NCBI GenBank assembly: GCA_002162955.1
Contig: MABD01000051.1
Location: 30,406 to 94,405 of the forward strand
DNA length: 64,000 bases
From: Gammaproteobacteria bacterium 45_16_T64
GTDB taxonomy: Bacteria > Pseudomonadota > Gammaproteobacteria > Pseudomonadales > Ketobacteraceae
Reading direction: 5' to 3'
Both the position numbers and the translations under genes were made by a program. Shown here piece after piece: positions 18,414 to 27,486 of the stretch. Numbering within the stretch: position 1 is the first letter of the stretch; every line of letters begins with the position of its first letter. A model generated the notes under the pieces. That model was not told the origin of the DNA and ran no database searches. It saw only the letters and a program-made list of their open reading frames with translations.

Positions 18414-18609
18414 AGAACCATTAAATCTAACCGAGGGTAAACGAAGCCGCAAGTTGCCCACAATTTCTGTGGATAACTCTGTGGCTTATGTTGTAGAACC
18501 CTCTACAGGTCATATAGTATCAACGATACAGCGCTTAGCTCAAATATTAGACTATACCAGTTAGGCATTGCTTTGGAACAATTTTCAGCAAGCTCTACAA
18601 GCAATCAAC

Positions 18610-19044
18610 TTACGATTTAAACGGATTTCTAATGACGCTGCGCCCCATCCTTCCAAACACTGACGTCCAATCAAAATAATCACGCCATTCAGTGATTTTT
18701 CCATTTTCCACCACAAACACACCCATCAGTGGTATCTCCACCCTAAAGAAACGGCCAGCAATAGTATCCACACGTTCCGTTAATACGGTCTTCCCGCTTG
18801 CAGCAATATTAACCATTTCAACCTCAAACAAGTTCATGGATTTTTGCATACTGGTTAGGTCCCGCTTAATGCGCGCCTTCCCTCTTGCCGTATGAAAAGG
18901 CATGTTTTTGTAGACGCAATGCTCATCTATAAACGTCATTCCAAGGTCAAAATCCAGCGCACTACACGCATCTAGAAAACCCTCTACCACTGCTTGGGGG
19001 TCCTGAAGCTCAACTTCCTTTATTGCTGTATTATTTGCAGTCAT
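18610..19044 (-). CDS. Limonene-1,2-epoxide hydrolase family protein
   Basis: 144-residue SnoaL/NTF2-fold enzyme. All five limonene-epoxide-hydrolase active-site residues can be aligned by motif: Tyr45 and Asn47 in YKNMP, Arg91 and Asp93 in TERVDTI, and Asp122 in EWRDYFD. The family opens epoxides by direct water attack without a covalent intermediate. The substrate cannot be read; small hydrophobic or steroid/terpene epoxides are usual. It is a single gene with a GGAAG-type site before the ATG at 19044. Its presence fits a genome with hydrocarbon monooxygenases, although none is adjacent. Confidence 0.88.
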   Translation of the reverse strand: MTANNTAIKEVELQDPQAVVEGFLDACSALDFDLGMTFIDEHCVYKNMPFHTARGKARIKRDLTSMQKSMNLFEVEMVNIAASGKTVLTERVDTIAGRFFRVEIPLMGVFVVENGKITEWRDYFDWTSVFGRMGRSVIRNPFKS

Positions 19045-19138
19045 TTTATCTTCCCTCGTTTTTGTTACTTTTCGTCAAGTGGTCGTAGTATTAAACGACC
19101 AGACAGATGAATTGTCTAGCTACAATAACGTCACCACG

Positions 19139-19888
19139 TCATACTTGCCCAATATCGATAGGCCTACCTTCATTCACAACTACTTCTGACGAATGTAAGC
19201 GCTTCGCTAAGTGGCCAAGTTCATAGGCCGATGTCACGTAGTATGCACAGACAGTAAAAGTAGGAATAACCAACACCCCCACTCCCGTAAATACCAGCAC
19301 GGAATCTACTGCCAAAATAACCAAAGATAGCAGTAACCAACTAACATAGAACTTGGCAAACCAATGGGAGAACCGGAGGAATACCAAAAAGTTGGCTGGT
19401 GCGTTCAACATAGATTTCCAATTTCCCGTTAGCGCGTATCGAATCATTCCAGATTGATAAACAGGAAATGAGATAACCCCCCACATCACATAGATGAAAA
19501 TTGTTAGCGCCCAATCCGTTGGGGCAGATTTGGCCCAAGAGGAAAAGCCCTCATCGATGATCTGATATAAATCCGCTATCAAGCTTAGCGGTCCACCCAA
19601 TCCCAGTATCGCGCACAAAACACCAGGAATGAATATGTGAGCAATCATCACCACCCACAATAACGCCCCTCGTTTGAGCATTACCCACAAATCAAATTCA
19701 GGTAACTCGGTACTCCCACCCACCATCTGCTTGACCATTTGAAAGCGCCAACCTTTGAGAATCAGCAGACTAACAACGCCGAGTATAGGTATTGCAGCAA
19801 TAAGCGGTAGTGGCCATAACTTCCTAAGCCACTCGCTATCGGCGAACGGATAACGAATGCCCGCTCGAAAATCATCCATGAAAGACAT
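19139..19888 (-). CDS. DUF4013 domain-containing membrane protein
   Basis: 249 residues with six or so hydrophobic segments and the opening FRAGIRYPFADSEWLRKL, typical of DUF4013 membrane proteins, which are of unknown function. A C-terminal amphipathic stretch (YYVTSAYELGHLAKRL) is also family-typical. It is nine bases downstream of a DUF4870 gene and is expected to be co-transcribed; the two families are often neighbours and probably work together in the membrane. The start at 19888 follows a GGGG-type site in the short intergenic gap. Confidence 0.82.
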   Translation of the reverse strand: MSFMDDFRAGIRYPFADSEWLRKLWPLPLIAAIPILGVVSLLILKGWRFQMVKQMVGGSTELPEFDLWVMLKRGALLWVVMIAHIFIPGVLCAILGLGGPLSLIADLYQIIDEGFSSWAKSAPTDWALTIFIYVMWGVISFPVYQSGMIRYALTGNWKSMLNAPANFLVFLRFSHWFAKFYVSWLLLSLVILAVDSVLVFTGVGVLVIPTFTVCAYYVTSAYELGHLAKRLHSSEVVVNEGRPIDIGQV

Positions 19889-19897
19889 GTACTACCC

Positions 19898-20293
19898 CTA
19901 GAGAGATTGATCACCGCTGATGTTGTTCTTTCCGAAAAAACCAATGCTTAACGGGTAATCCCACGATTCGCCGTTACTAGCCTTGACCGCGCCAATAATG
20001 GCAAAGAACACATTACAGGCTCCAATCGCAAACAAACCAATGACACCGACAAATATAAATACTAACGCCCCACTGATCACAGAATATATCAGTGCACTAA
20101 TCATCCAATTGGCAATCACTCTTCCATGCCGATCGACCACGCTCGACAGCTCCTTATTGGTGAGCCACATGACCAATGGCAAAATAAGCCCTAACCCTGG
20201 TAGTACCAAGCTCGCTAATTGGCTTAGATGCATAAGCATGCAAAAAGAGTTAACTTCCATACCCCAAGGCTTTTGACCTTCCATATCATTCAT
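19898..20293 (-). CDS. DUF4870 domain-containing membrane protein
   Basis: 131-residue Tic20-like DUF4870 protein with three to four transmembrane segments. Family blocks seen: MLMHLSQLASLVLPGLGLILP, split here around residues 19-39, and LIYSVISGALVF. Function unknown; homologues are small bacterial membrane proteins. Together with the downstream DUF4013 gene it forms a two-gene minus-strand operon. The N-terminus starts MNDMEG; a second ATG three codons in is also possible. Confidence 0.82.
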   Translation of the reverse strand: MNDMEGQKPWGMEVNSFCMLMHLSQLASLVLPGLGLILPLVMWLTNKELSSVVDRHGRVIANWMISALIYSVISGALVFIFVGVIGLFAIGACNVFFAIIGAVKASNGESWDYPLSIGFFGKNNISGDQSL

Positions 20294-20448
20294 ATCAACG
20301 TATCCTTTGTAACGTTATTAACCGGCGGATACTCTATATTCTGATGGAGCCCAGTTCAATCATTATCTAACCAGCGACATTTAGAAACCTCCCTACAATA
20401 TAACAATATCCAATAGGTGCACTTGCGCGTCGCACAAAAAAAGTGCAT

Positions 20449-20492
20449 AAAAAAACCGGTACCCAACTCCACAACAGAGCCCGATACCGGCA
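20449..20492 (-). terminator. Rho-independent terminator of the dioxygenase unit
   Basis: Reading the minus strand, CCGGTA and TACCGG arms (20485-20490 and 20456-20461) enclose a further short CTC/GAG pairing, and a run of seven T follows the second arm. It lies about 65 bases after the stop of the lipoprotein gene, the last gene of the three-gene unit that begins at 23839. Confidence 0.75.
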
Positions 20493-20553
20493 TTAAGAAA
20501 TAGCGGCTGCGTGTACAATCGCTACATTAAAAATTTACTTCTATAGATTTAGC

Positions 20554-21327
20554 CTATGGCTTTTCAAACTCAAAGGTTCCAGAAAGGCTGTTTCCATTTG
20601 GCATGATGCCGTCAAAATCACCCTTCATCCATACCACACCATCTTCAGTGATATTAAGTGTACCGCTAGCTAACGTCAGCTCAGTGCGGTTCAAACCCGC
20701 TTTTAGGCTTTGCGATTGCAAACGAAGGCTAGCCTCACCAGACCCTGGCTCTCTTGCCAATCCATAGGTGCCTTTACGAATATTTCCATTAACCGTCACT
20801 TCAACCAGCAATGGCTCACCATTATACAGTGTGGTGCCCGCAATCTTATCCTGCGTAGTCACACCAATAACACTTGCACTCGACGACAAGACACACAAAT
20901 CAGAAAAACGTAGGTTCCCTAATTCGCTCGCGGACAACGTGACGCTGCCCATATCAAAGCGCGCACTGAGATCCATTTTAGATGCATTCGCAACACCTAA
21001 GTCATCAGTAGCACTTAATGTATCATTATCTTCAATGGTGAACGGGCTCACCGGTAAACCGGATATTGAATCATTTTCGCGATCCAAAATACCGCTAGTT
21101 CGACCAGCACATTCCGTCATTACGAGTCCATTCGCGGTCTCTTCCAGTGTAAAACTAATATTCGAATCTGCACGCAAGCTGCCTTGAGCTGAGTCCAAAT
21201 TCATTCGCCACAGTCCTGTAAGATCAGGGCTATCAGCGGTTGCTCTTTGTGTTTCCACCTCACCACCACAGCCAACCAAAAACATTGTAGGAAGCAGCGC
21301 AGAAATAATAAACGGTGAACGTTTCAT
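20554..21327 (-). CDS. Lipoprotein linked to heme dioxygenase cluster
   Basis: 257-residue protein with a lipobox (LVGC, Cys20) followed by GGE, so an outer-membrane-type lipoprotein. Residues 36-150 contain alternating beta strands (LTGLWRMNLDSAQ, LSARFDMGSVTL), and the C-terminal section (SGTLNITEDGVVWMKGDFDG...GTFEFEK) also reads as beta-sandwich, lipocalin-like at most. No family recognised. It is the last of three minus-strand genes with the DUF1569 protein and the heme dioxygenase, 55 bases downstream of the former, so it may hold or bind a product or substrate in the envelope. That role is inference. Confidence 0.72.
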   Translation of the reverse strand: MKRSPFIISALLPTMFLVGCGGEVETQRATADSPDLTGLWRMNLDSAQGSLRADSNISFTLEETANGLVMTECAGRTSGILDRENDSISGLPVSPFTIEDNDTLSATDDLGVANASKMDLSARFDMGSVTLSASELGNLRFSDLCVLSSSASVIGVTTQDKIAGTTLYNGEPLLVEVTVNGNIRKGTYGLAREPGSGEASLRLQSQSLKAGLNRTELTLASGTLNITEDGVVWMKGDFDGIMPNGNSLSGTFEFEKP

Positions 21328-21382
21328 TGGGATTTTCTCTTGTATTATTGTTATTTTTTACTGCTGATTTACGTGCAACAAC

Positions 21383-21994
21383 CTATGCTTCAGGTGCAAT
21401 AGTTTCAACTGCAGCGCCCATATAAGTGAGCTCAGAAAAGTGATTTGCACAATGGAAAACATGTGCCAACGTCCAGTCGTCGTAGTCCAACTCACCGTAA
21501 GAAAAGTGTGGGTGCAATGCGCCGGTATACACCTGAAAATCACTACATGCATTACGTAAACGCAAGAATGCATCGGCCATAACGCCTTCATCAGGAATCT
21601 CAGGAGCATCAGGTACCGGTGCGCCCAAGTCATGAGACATAAAACCTTGTGACTTAAATATTAAGAAGCCTAACTTCTTGATCGATTGCACGAATGCAGA
21701 GTCAAGCTTTGGATAGCCTGTCATGGAATACTCCATGCTTTGAGCCATATGGGTAAGCGCCTTATATAAGGTATAAGGTTGATCCATAACGACGGTATCT
21801 AGGTTCGCTTCAATCAGTACTAGCTCTGCCAACACATCATCGATTGCAGTGAACTTAAGCTTGCGTCCTGTTGCAGCACAACCTGTCAACGTTGGACCTA
21901 CAGTCGTTGCTGCTGCAACGCCTGCTGACAATTTAAGGAATTGCTTGCGTGACAGGTTACGCGTCATTACGCTGTCGAATTCTTTATTATCCAT
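21383..21994 (-). CDS. DUF1569 (DinB-like) exported lipoprotein-type protein
   Basis: 203 residues. The N-terminus LSRKQFLKLSAGVAAATTVG then LTGC resembles a Tat-type signal in which one arginine is lysine, ending in a lipobox-like cysteine, so it is probably exported in a folded state. The body matches DUF1569/DinB-like helical proteins (YKALTHMAQSMEYSM, HPHFSYGELDYDDWTLAHVF, FHCANHFSEL). In DinB-like folds such histidines bind a metal; His in THMAQS, HVFHC and NHFSEL could form a site. I choose the ATG at 21994 (GAGAGAG site upstream). It lies between the heme dioxygenase and the lipoprotein genes. Confidence 0.78.
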   Translation of the reverse strand: MDNKEFDSVMTRNLSRKQFLKLSAGVAAATTVGPTLTGCAATGRKLKFTAIDDVLAELVLIEANLDTVVMDQPYTLYKALTHMAQSMEYSMTGYPKLDSAFVQSIKKLGFLIFKSQGFMSHDLGAPVPDAPEIPDEGVMADAFLRLRNACSDFQVYTGALHPHFSYGELDYDDWTLAHVFHCANHFSELTYMGAAVETIAPEA

Positions 21995-22075
21995 TGTTAC
22001 TCTCTCTCTCAATTCAGGGGTACCCCTTGGAATTGGCGCAAAGGCCAACTCCAAAGGGAATATGCCAAAAACGAA

Positions 22076-23839
22076 TTATAATTTACGAACTTTAAGGTCG
22101 TACCACTCGTTCTCTTCATCCCAAGGGAAGAAGGCATTTTCAACGTTCTCTAGACGGCCAGCCAACTCAGGCATGTTACGAATAACAACGCTCTGGAAGT
22201 TGTTGTCGTCAATCCAATCTAGACCTTCCTGGGTGTAAATCTCAGGACGGTAATCAACAGTGTAGAATCGGTCAGCCATCAAACGACGTGAAGCCATTGC
22301 GATGAAGATTTGGAAAGATGTTTCACCAAACCCGTAACCAGGAGGACGGTAACCTTCAGCAAACGATCCAACCATTACGTCAAGCGCTTCGATATCATCG
22401 TTGTATACCGCACGTAGACGCTCTGCTTGCTCAACATCAGGAGTGATGTCAGTGAAGTCATTAACCGCTTTCAGACCAATTTGACGACGGAATTCGTTGT
22501 AACGTGGGATACCACGCTCACGATCACGTAGAATGTCTACTGCAGCCAAATCAACTACACCACCACCAGGCTCACGGTTGAAGTTGGTTAGGAATGTTGG
22601 GAAGTTGTTAAGAACCAACAAACCAGGCTTAGTACGACCAAACGAGTAGAACAAGTTCGTTAGACCCACTTCTTCATGGATTCCTGCAGCGCCAGCAAAA
22701 GAATGCTCTTCTAGTTGGCTCTCACCGATTATTTCATCAGTTACGTAGTCACGTAGAGGGAAGTCATCACGTAGTAATGGGTGCATACGGTATACTGCAG
22801 TGAATTCTTCAGTCAGGCTGAATGGAACACCTTCTAGGTGAGTCTTACCACCCATGATGCCGTCAGTCGCAGGATCACCTAAACGAGGAACCCAAGAAGG
22901 TAATAGACCACGCCAGTTAGCAAACATGCCGTCACGAAGGATATCGTTCTTAAGAATCGCTGGGGTCCAATCAACAGTATGGATTTTTGCCATCTCTGCT
23001 GCATTAATCAAACGAGCCGTTTGGAACAAACGCTCATCTTCCCATTCAGGGTAAGAAGCCGCTAGCATATCGGCAATCTTGTTATGCTCTAGCACGAACA
23101 AGGTATGCATGATTTCTAGACCAATCCACCAGTTCTCGCTAAACCCAGTCATAGAGATGCCGGTAGCAGGATCTATTGGTAGACGACCATCAACCACTGT
23201 CATCTTACCATCTTCGAAGCTACGTAGAGAATTCTGAGTCTCTTGGTCGCTACCGTAGAGCTGTGAGCCATCCCACCATGCCGTGTTTTCATTTAGGAAA
23301 GTTGCTGGACGACCATCGTTAACATCCTTTGAAGGGTCCGCTTTAGTACGACCAACATTCATGTGGCCTTCGCCCATGTTATGCACGTCATCTTCAGCGA
23401 CAGGAACCTGCATTGGGTTGCTATGATCACGCTTACCGTGCTCAAACCAATCGTGAATCATGAACTGAATCCACGAAGCGGCAAGGTAGTTTAAGAAAGG
23501 AACTTCCTTAACGCCTTCTTCTGTACGGGTCAGTAGCTCCTTACTAACATCACGAGGATTCGGAACCATTAGGTTTTCGGTATCCTGGTGATTAAGGTCT
23601 TCCTGGATGTTACGGCCCATACGCATACCGGCCATACCCATTGCTTTAATATCCATATCGTTACAACGACCATCCGCTGAACGATACACTGCGTCATCAG
23701 GACCACAAGTCACTTCAGGCCACTCGCCTTCAGCATATGTGTCAAAAAGGTTGTTCTCAAAAAGTTGACAACGAATGTTGGCCAACGCTAGCAAACCGAT
23801 CAGTGGTCCAAAAATCCACCATTTAGTATATGCACTCAT
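22076..23839 (-). CDS. Heme dioxygenase of the cyclooxygenase/alpha-dioxygenase superfamily
   Basis: 587-residue peroxidase-cyclooxygenase-superfamily protein. The alpha-dioxygenase fingerprint WIQFMIHDWFEH gives the distal His129; YRMHPL gives the catalytic Tyr350 and the proximal His353; LEHNKI (250-255) and HTVDWTPAIL (287-296) are also characteristic. With Tyr350 present it should be a fatty-acid oxygenase rather than a simple peroxidase, forming hydroperoxides from an unsaturated or saturated acyl chain. An N-terminal hydrophobic stretch (about 8-21) suggests membrane attachment or export. It heads a three-gene unit and is divergent from an AraC regulator. Substrate unproven. Confidence 0.88.
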   Translation of the reverse strand: MSAYTKWWIFGPLIGLLALANIRCQLFENNLFDTYAEGEWPEVTCGPDDAVYRSADGRCNDMDIKAMGMAGMRMGRNIQEDLNHQDTENLMVPNPRDVSKELLTRTEEGVKEVPFLNYLAASWIQFMIHDWFEHGKRDHSNPMQVPVAEDDVHNMGEGHMNVGRTKADPSKDVNDGRPATFLNENTAWWDGSQLYGSDQETQNSLRSFEDGKMTVVDGRLPIDPATGISMTGFSENWWIGLEIMHTLFVLEHNKIADMLAASYPEWEDERLFQTARLINAAEMAKIHTVDWTPAILKNDILRDGMFANWRGLLPSWVPRLGDPATDGIMGGKTHLEGVPFSLTEEFTAVYRMHPLLRDDFPLRDYVTDEIIGESQLEEHSFAGAAGIHEEVGLTNLFYSFGRTKPGLLVLNNFPTFLTNFNREPGGGVVDLAAVDILRDRERGIPRYNEFRRQIGLKAVNDFTDITPDVEQAERLRAVYNDDIEALDVMVGSFAEGYRPPGYGFGETSFQIFIAMASRRLMADRFYTVDYRPEIYTQEGLDWIDDNNFQSVVIRNMPELAGRLENVENAFFPWDEENEWYDLKVRKL

Positions 23840-24192
23840 TAATTATTCCCCTCGTTTTTTTTGTTATTAGCGCTATCCGAACCTAGGGTTAGGTCTGGTA
23901 CAACTCTAATTCTGCACGGACAATCAGCGATATAAAATACGCATGATTGCCTATATCTTTTGGCCTATATCGAAAGAGCGAATTTGTCCCCGCCTTAGGT
24001 ATAATCGGCCACTTATCACACTTTAATTTTTTGTTTGTTGACCCAGTTCATAGTACTTGAGGTGCTTAAAGCGATATTCTCCGCAAATTATTTGGCCACT
24101 TTTACCCTATACCTAACGCGCCAGGGTGATATGTTTATAAGGGCGTATTTTATGGGCGTCGGTTCCAACCCAGTAGGTTAAACGAGACAATA
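23840..24192. promoter_or_regulatory. Divergent control region between dioxygenase and AraC genes
   Basis: A 353-base non-coding gap between divergent start codons. GCCTATATC occurs twice in direct repeat (23949-23957 and 23963-23971), 14 bases apart, a candidate binding site for the neighbouring AraC-type protein. No ORF or RNA gene recognised. Confidence 0.4.
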
Positions 24193-25245
24193 ATGTTGCA
24201 GATCGAGACAAAACAAACAGCACACTCTCAAATTGTGGAATCCATGCGGTTTCCCAATAGTTATATTTTGATGACTCATCTACGAAATCCACAAGCCGTT
24301 AGAGATGTATTGACCCATGTGGGTCTTGGCTTGGAAGATATTAATACCCCGAACGTAACCATTTCTGGAACACAAGTAAAAGCGTTAATTGAACTAAACA
24401 TGGAGCTTCATGAATCTCCTGTTCCTTACAGTATTATTATTGCGAAAGAGTTTAACGTCGCGACACATGGATTATTTGGACTCGCCATTGCCTCCTCTAA
24501 GAACCTTAAAGAAGCGGCAAAAGCCACAAAAAAATATTCAAAGCTAATCAATCCAGCGGTCAAATATCATTTTCAAGTACGTAAGACAGTCACAGATTGC
24601 ATGCTTTCATGTGAACCTGCATTTGGAAAGGCGGGCAAAGCCCTGGTAGAAATAAATATGCTGGTCATTCACCAGTTTCTGCAATTGGCAAAGTCGCCTA
24701 TCACATTGGAATATGTTCATTTCGAACATGAATCGAGTTTCCCTATTCATTATTATGAAGAGTACTTTGGCTGCCCAGTACGCTTTAATTGTCATGATAG
24801 CCGCACTGCGATCAAAACAAAACATTTAAAAAGCCCTATGATGTTCTACGACCAGTCCACTGCTCGTGCGCTGGACGACCAACTAAACAAGGCACTTGAC
24901 AAAGACAATGAAACGAAGTGTTTATGGACCAATAAAGTAAAGAAATACGTTACCGACAATATTGAAAATAACAATTTACTTTCTAGAGACAGCATAGCGG
25001 AGTTCTTTAATACCTCTCCTCGCACGCTAACCCGAAAGCTAAAACAAGAAGGTGCATGTTATCAAACAATTATCGAGAACTTAAAATGTGATATGGCGTT
25101 ACAAGCGCTTAAATATACCAACAAACATATATCGCAAATTTCTGACGAGTTAGGGTTTAACGAACCTCAATCATTCGCTCGCGCTTTTAAGCGATGGACG
25201 GGGAATACTGCAAGTAGTTATCGGAAAAAATCACACACCGCATAA
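24193..25245 (+). CDS. AraC family transcriptional regulator (arabinose-binding-type N-domain)
   Basis: 350-residue regulator. The N-terminal region (about 25-210) belongs to the AraC_binding/arabinose-binding PF12625 group, as in OruR/ArgR-like proteins. The C-terminal pair of helix-turn-helix motifs is at about 255-345 (RDSIAEFFNTSPRTLTRKL and HISQISDELGFNEPQSFAR). It is divergent from the heme-dioxygenase operon and upstream of the carboxylase operon, so it could control either. Divergence and short distance favour the dioxygenase unit. The effector is unknown. Confidence 0.88.
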   Translation: MLQIETKQTAHSQIVESMRFPNSYILMTHLRNPQAVRDVLTHVGLGLEDINTPNVTISGTQVKALIELNMELHESPVPYSIIIAKEFNVATHGLFGLAIASSKNLKEAAKATKKYSKLINPAVKYHFQVRKTVTDCMLSCEPAFGKAGKALVEINMLVIHQFLQLAKSPITLEYVHFEHESSFPIHYYEEYFGCPVRFNCHDSRTAIKTKHLKSPMMFYDQSTARALDDQLNKALDKDNETKCLWTNKVKKYVTDNIENNNLLSRDSIAEFFNTSPRTLTRKLKQEGACYQTIIENLKCDMALQALKYTNKHISQISDELGFNEPQSFARAFKRWTGNTASSYRKKSHTA

Positions 25246-25384
25246 CACATACTGACCTTTCAGAGAGCAAGGACGCTATCGACTTCCCTCTTCTTATTGA
25301 CTCCCTCTACAACACACCATCAGCCTAACCTTTAACCGTAGACTAAATCGCCTATATTTCCAGCAGCTATTGCCCTTATTTTAC

Positions 25385-25455
25385 TTTACATATTTTTCTT
25401 TACACAAGTAAACTTATGAAATATCTTTACTACCGTAAACATTTAATCCTGTAAA
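25385..25455. promoter_or_regulatory. Two TTTAC-N4-GTAAA palindromes upstream of carboxylase operon
   Basis: Two identical-arm palindromes, TTTAC-N4-GTAAA at 25399-25412 and 25426-25439, lie 27 bases apart centre to centre. Flanking half-sites TTTAC (25385) and GTAAA (25451) continue the series. They sit about 65-135 bases before the operon start, a position suited to a repressor or activator operator. No cognate protein is identified by the sequence. Confidence 0.6.
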
Positions 25456-25520
25456 GATTCTGCCTTACTTTTCAGACACCATCCATTTCTACGACCAATT
25501 GAAATGCAAGTGAGGGCACG

Positions 25521-27458
25521 ATGGGAAAACTCATCAATATCGACAACGGTGGAACGCTGACGGACTTTTGTGTATTCGATGACGGCGATATCTACCACAC
25601 CAAAGCCCTCACCACCCCCTATGATCTAAGTTTGTGTTTTTTTGATGGATTAAAAAAGATCGCGCTGCAGATTTACGGCAGCGAAGATAATCTTGATGAA
25701 CTTCTACAATCCACCGACCACATCCGTTACTCAACGACCCAAGGCACCAATGCATTAGTCGAACGCAAAGGCCCTCGACTTGGATTGATCGTTGAGAATA
25801 CAGCTGACATTCATCTCTTAACGCCCAATTCACACGAACAAGCACTCTTTTCAGATCTGGTTGGAGAGCGCATCGCCATGGTTGACCTATCGCTGGAAGG
25901 TAAAGATGCCGAGCGCAATATTGTGCAAGCGGTCAATCACATTGCTACCGCTGGTGCCAATAGAATAGTACTCGCGCTGTCTGATCCCAATAGCAAAGCA
26001 CTCGAATCAAGGCTATGTAAACTCATCGGACGAAAGTTTCCATCCCATCTGTTAGGTGTTGTTCCCGTTGTTTCTGCCCACGAACTCGCAGATGATAACC
26101 AATTCAAACGTCGCACATGGACCGCGCTATTTAATAGTTTTCTACATCCAGCAATGGAACGGTTTCTCTATAACGCAGACCAGCGTTTACGAGATCAAAA
26201 AACCAATAATCCATTACTCATTTATCGTAACGATGGTGGCTCTGCCCGCGTCGCCAAAACCATGGCACTTAAGACCTATAGCTCAGGCCCCAGCGGTGGT
26301 ATGCAAGGTGCAAAGGCTCTGGCAAAGCACTACGGCTATTCTCACCTTGTGACCTATGATGTTGGTGGCACTACAACAGACGTTAGCGCTATTCATAATG
26401 GAGATATTGATCAACAGCCCTATGGCGCCGTCGAAAAAGTAGAAACCAGCTTCCCCTTCCCCACCATTCACAGCGCAGGAGTCGGTGGCAGTTCCATTAT
26501 CTCAGTCAAGCAAGGAAAAATTTGCGTCGGCCCACAATCCGTTGGCGCAGCACCAGGCCCTGCATGCTTTGGTCTCGGTGGAAAGCAGGCCACGATCACC
26601 GATGTATTTTTACTGCTAGGCATACTAGACCCCAACACCTATTTTGGCGGCAAGTTATCTCTGGATGAAGACAAAGCCCGCGACGTCATCACATCGACAG
26701 TCGCAGACCCACTAGGTATTACTGAATTCGTCGCGCTTGAACGTATGCGAGATGCATGGGTTCGAAAAATAGCCGTCAATATATCGAACGAGGTTGTGAT
26801 TAACGACAATACAACACTCGCAGGTTTTGGGGGTGCTGGTGCACTTGCCGCAACCCGTATTGCAAGAGCAACAGGGGTTTCCCAAGTAATCATTCCAGCA
26901 ACCGGCGCGATCTTTAGCGCATTCGGTATTGCCTTCTCGCCCATATCTCAAGAATATCGAGTCAATGTAAATTCTAACACTACCTTTTCGGAGACTCTTC
27001 ACACAACTCAGCAACGTGCCGAAAAGGACCTATTCGCCGAAGGTATCGATATTAATGAATGTGACATAGAAGTCTCCCTTAGCCAAACGCTAGCCAATGA
27101 AGACGGTGTTATCGATAACACCGTGCTATCCCCGCCCTATCAACTCCCCGATAACTTTGACCCAAAGAATCAAACAACTCTTATTTATAAAGCCAGCAAG
27201 TCCATTGCCACCACCGAGTTTTTATCCCTCTCGAACACCACACCCCATGCTGCTGTCACTACCCAACAGCGTACCTTACTGGTCGCAGAAAACGATAAAC
27301 GCCAGGTTCCTATTTACAGCCTCAGTGAGCAAGACCCTGGCGCTTTTGCAAAGGGACCCGCGATTATAGAAGACGAATTCTTCACGGGCTTTGTGGATGA
27401 AGGATGGTCTCTTTCTATATCGGGTAACAACGACCTTATTCTAGCCAAAATAATCTAA
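25521..27458 (+). CDS. ApcA-like ketone carboxylase subunit (hydantoinase/oxoprolinase A-type)
   Basis: 645-residue HyuA/acetone-carboxylase-beta-type subunit. The N-terminal ATPase motif is present but altered, IDNGGTLTDFCVFD instead of the usual DxGGTFTD, and the second phosphate-binding motif YDVGGTTTDVSAI is intact (about 278-290). Size and position as first gene match ApcA of acetophenone carboxylase, one of its two HyuA-like alpha subunits. It would bind ATP and activate bicarbonate or ketone by phosphorylation. It is followed after 28 bases by a gamma-type zinc subunit. The altered first motif is unusual and worth testing for ATPase activity. Confidence 0.87.
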   Translation: MGKLINIDNGGTLTDFCVFDDGDIYHTKALTTPYDLSLCFFDGLKKIALQIYGSEDNLDELLQSTDHIRYSTTQGTNALVERKGPRLGLIVENTADIHLLTPNSHEQALFSDLVGERIAMVDLSLEGKDAERNIVQAVNHIATAGANRIVLALSDPNSKALESRLCKLIGRKFPSHLLGVVPVVSAHELADDNQFKRRTWTALFNSFLHPAMERFLYNADQRLRDQKTNNPLLIYRNDGGSARVAKTMALKTYSSGPSGGMQGAKALAKHYGYSHLVTYDVGGTTTDVSAIHNGDIDQQPYGAVEKVETSFPFPTIHSAGVGGSSIISVKQGKICVGPQSVGAAPGPACFGLGGKQATITDVFLLLGILDPNTYFGGKLSLDEDKARDVITSTVADPLGITEFVALERMRDAWVRKIAVNISNEVVINDNTTLAGFGGAGALAATRIARATGVSQVIIPATGAIFSAFGIAFSPISQEYRVNVNSNTTFSETLHTTQQRAEKDLFAEGIDINECDIEVSLSQTLANEDGVIDNTVLSPPYQLPDNFDPKNQTTLIYKASKSIATTEFLSLSNTTPHAAVTTQQRTLLVAENDKRQVPIYSLSEQDPGAFAKGPAIIEDEFFTGFVDEGWSLSISGNNDLILAKII

Positions 27459-27486
27459 CGTCATTCCTATTGCAAAGGTAGCGCTC

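Noticed and set aside
18379..18564. Plus-strand 61-residue ORF downstream of the thioesterase
   Set aside because: Starts at TTG inside the thioesterase gene in another frame; no site or family support.
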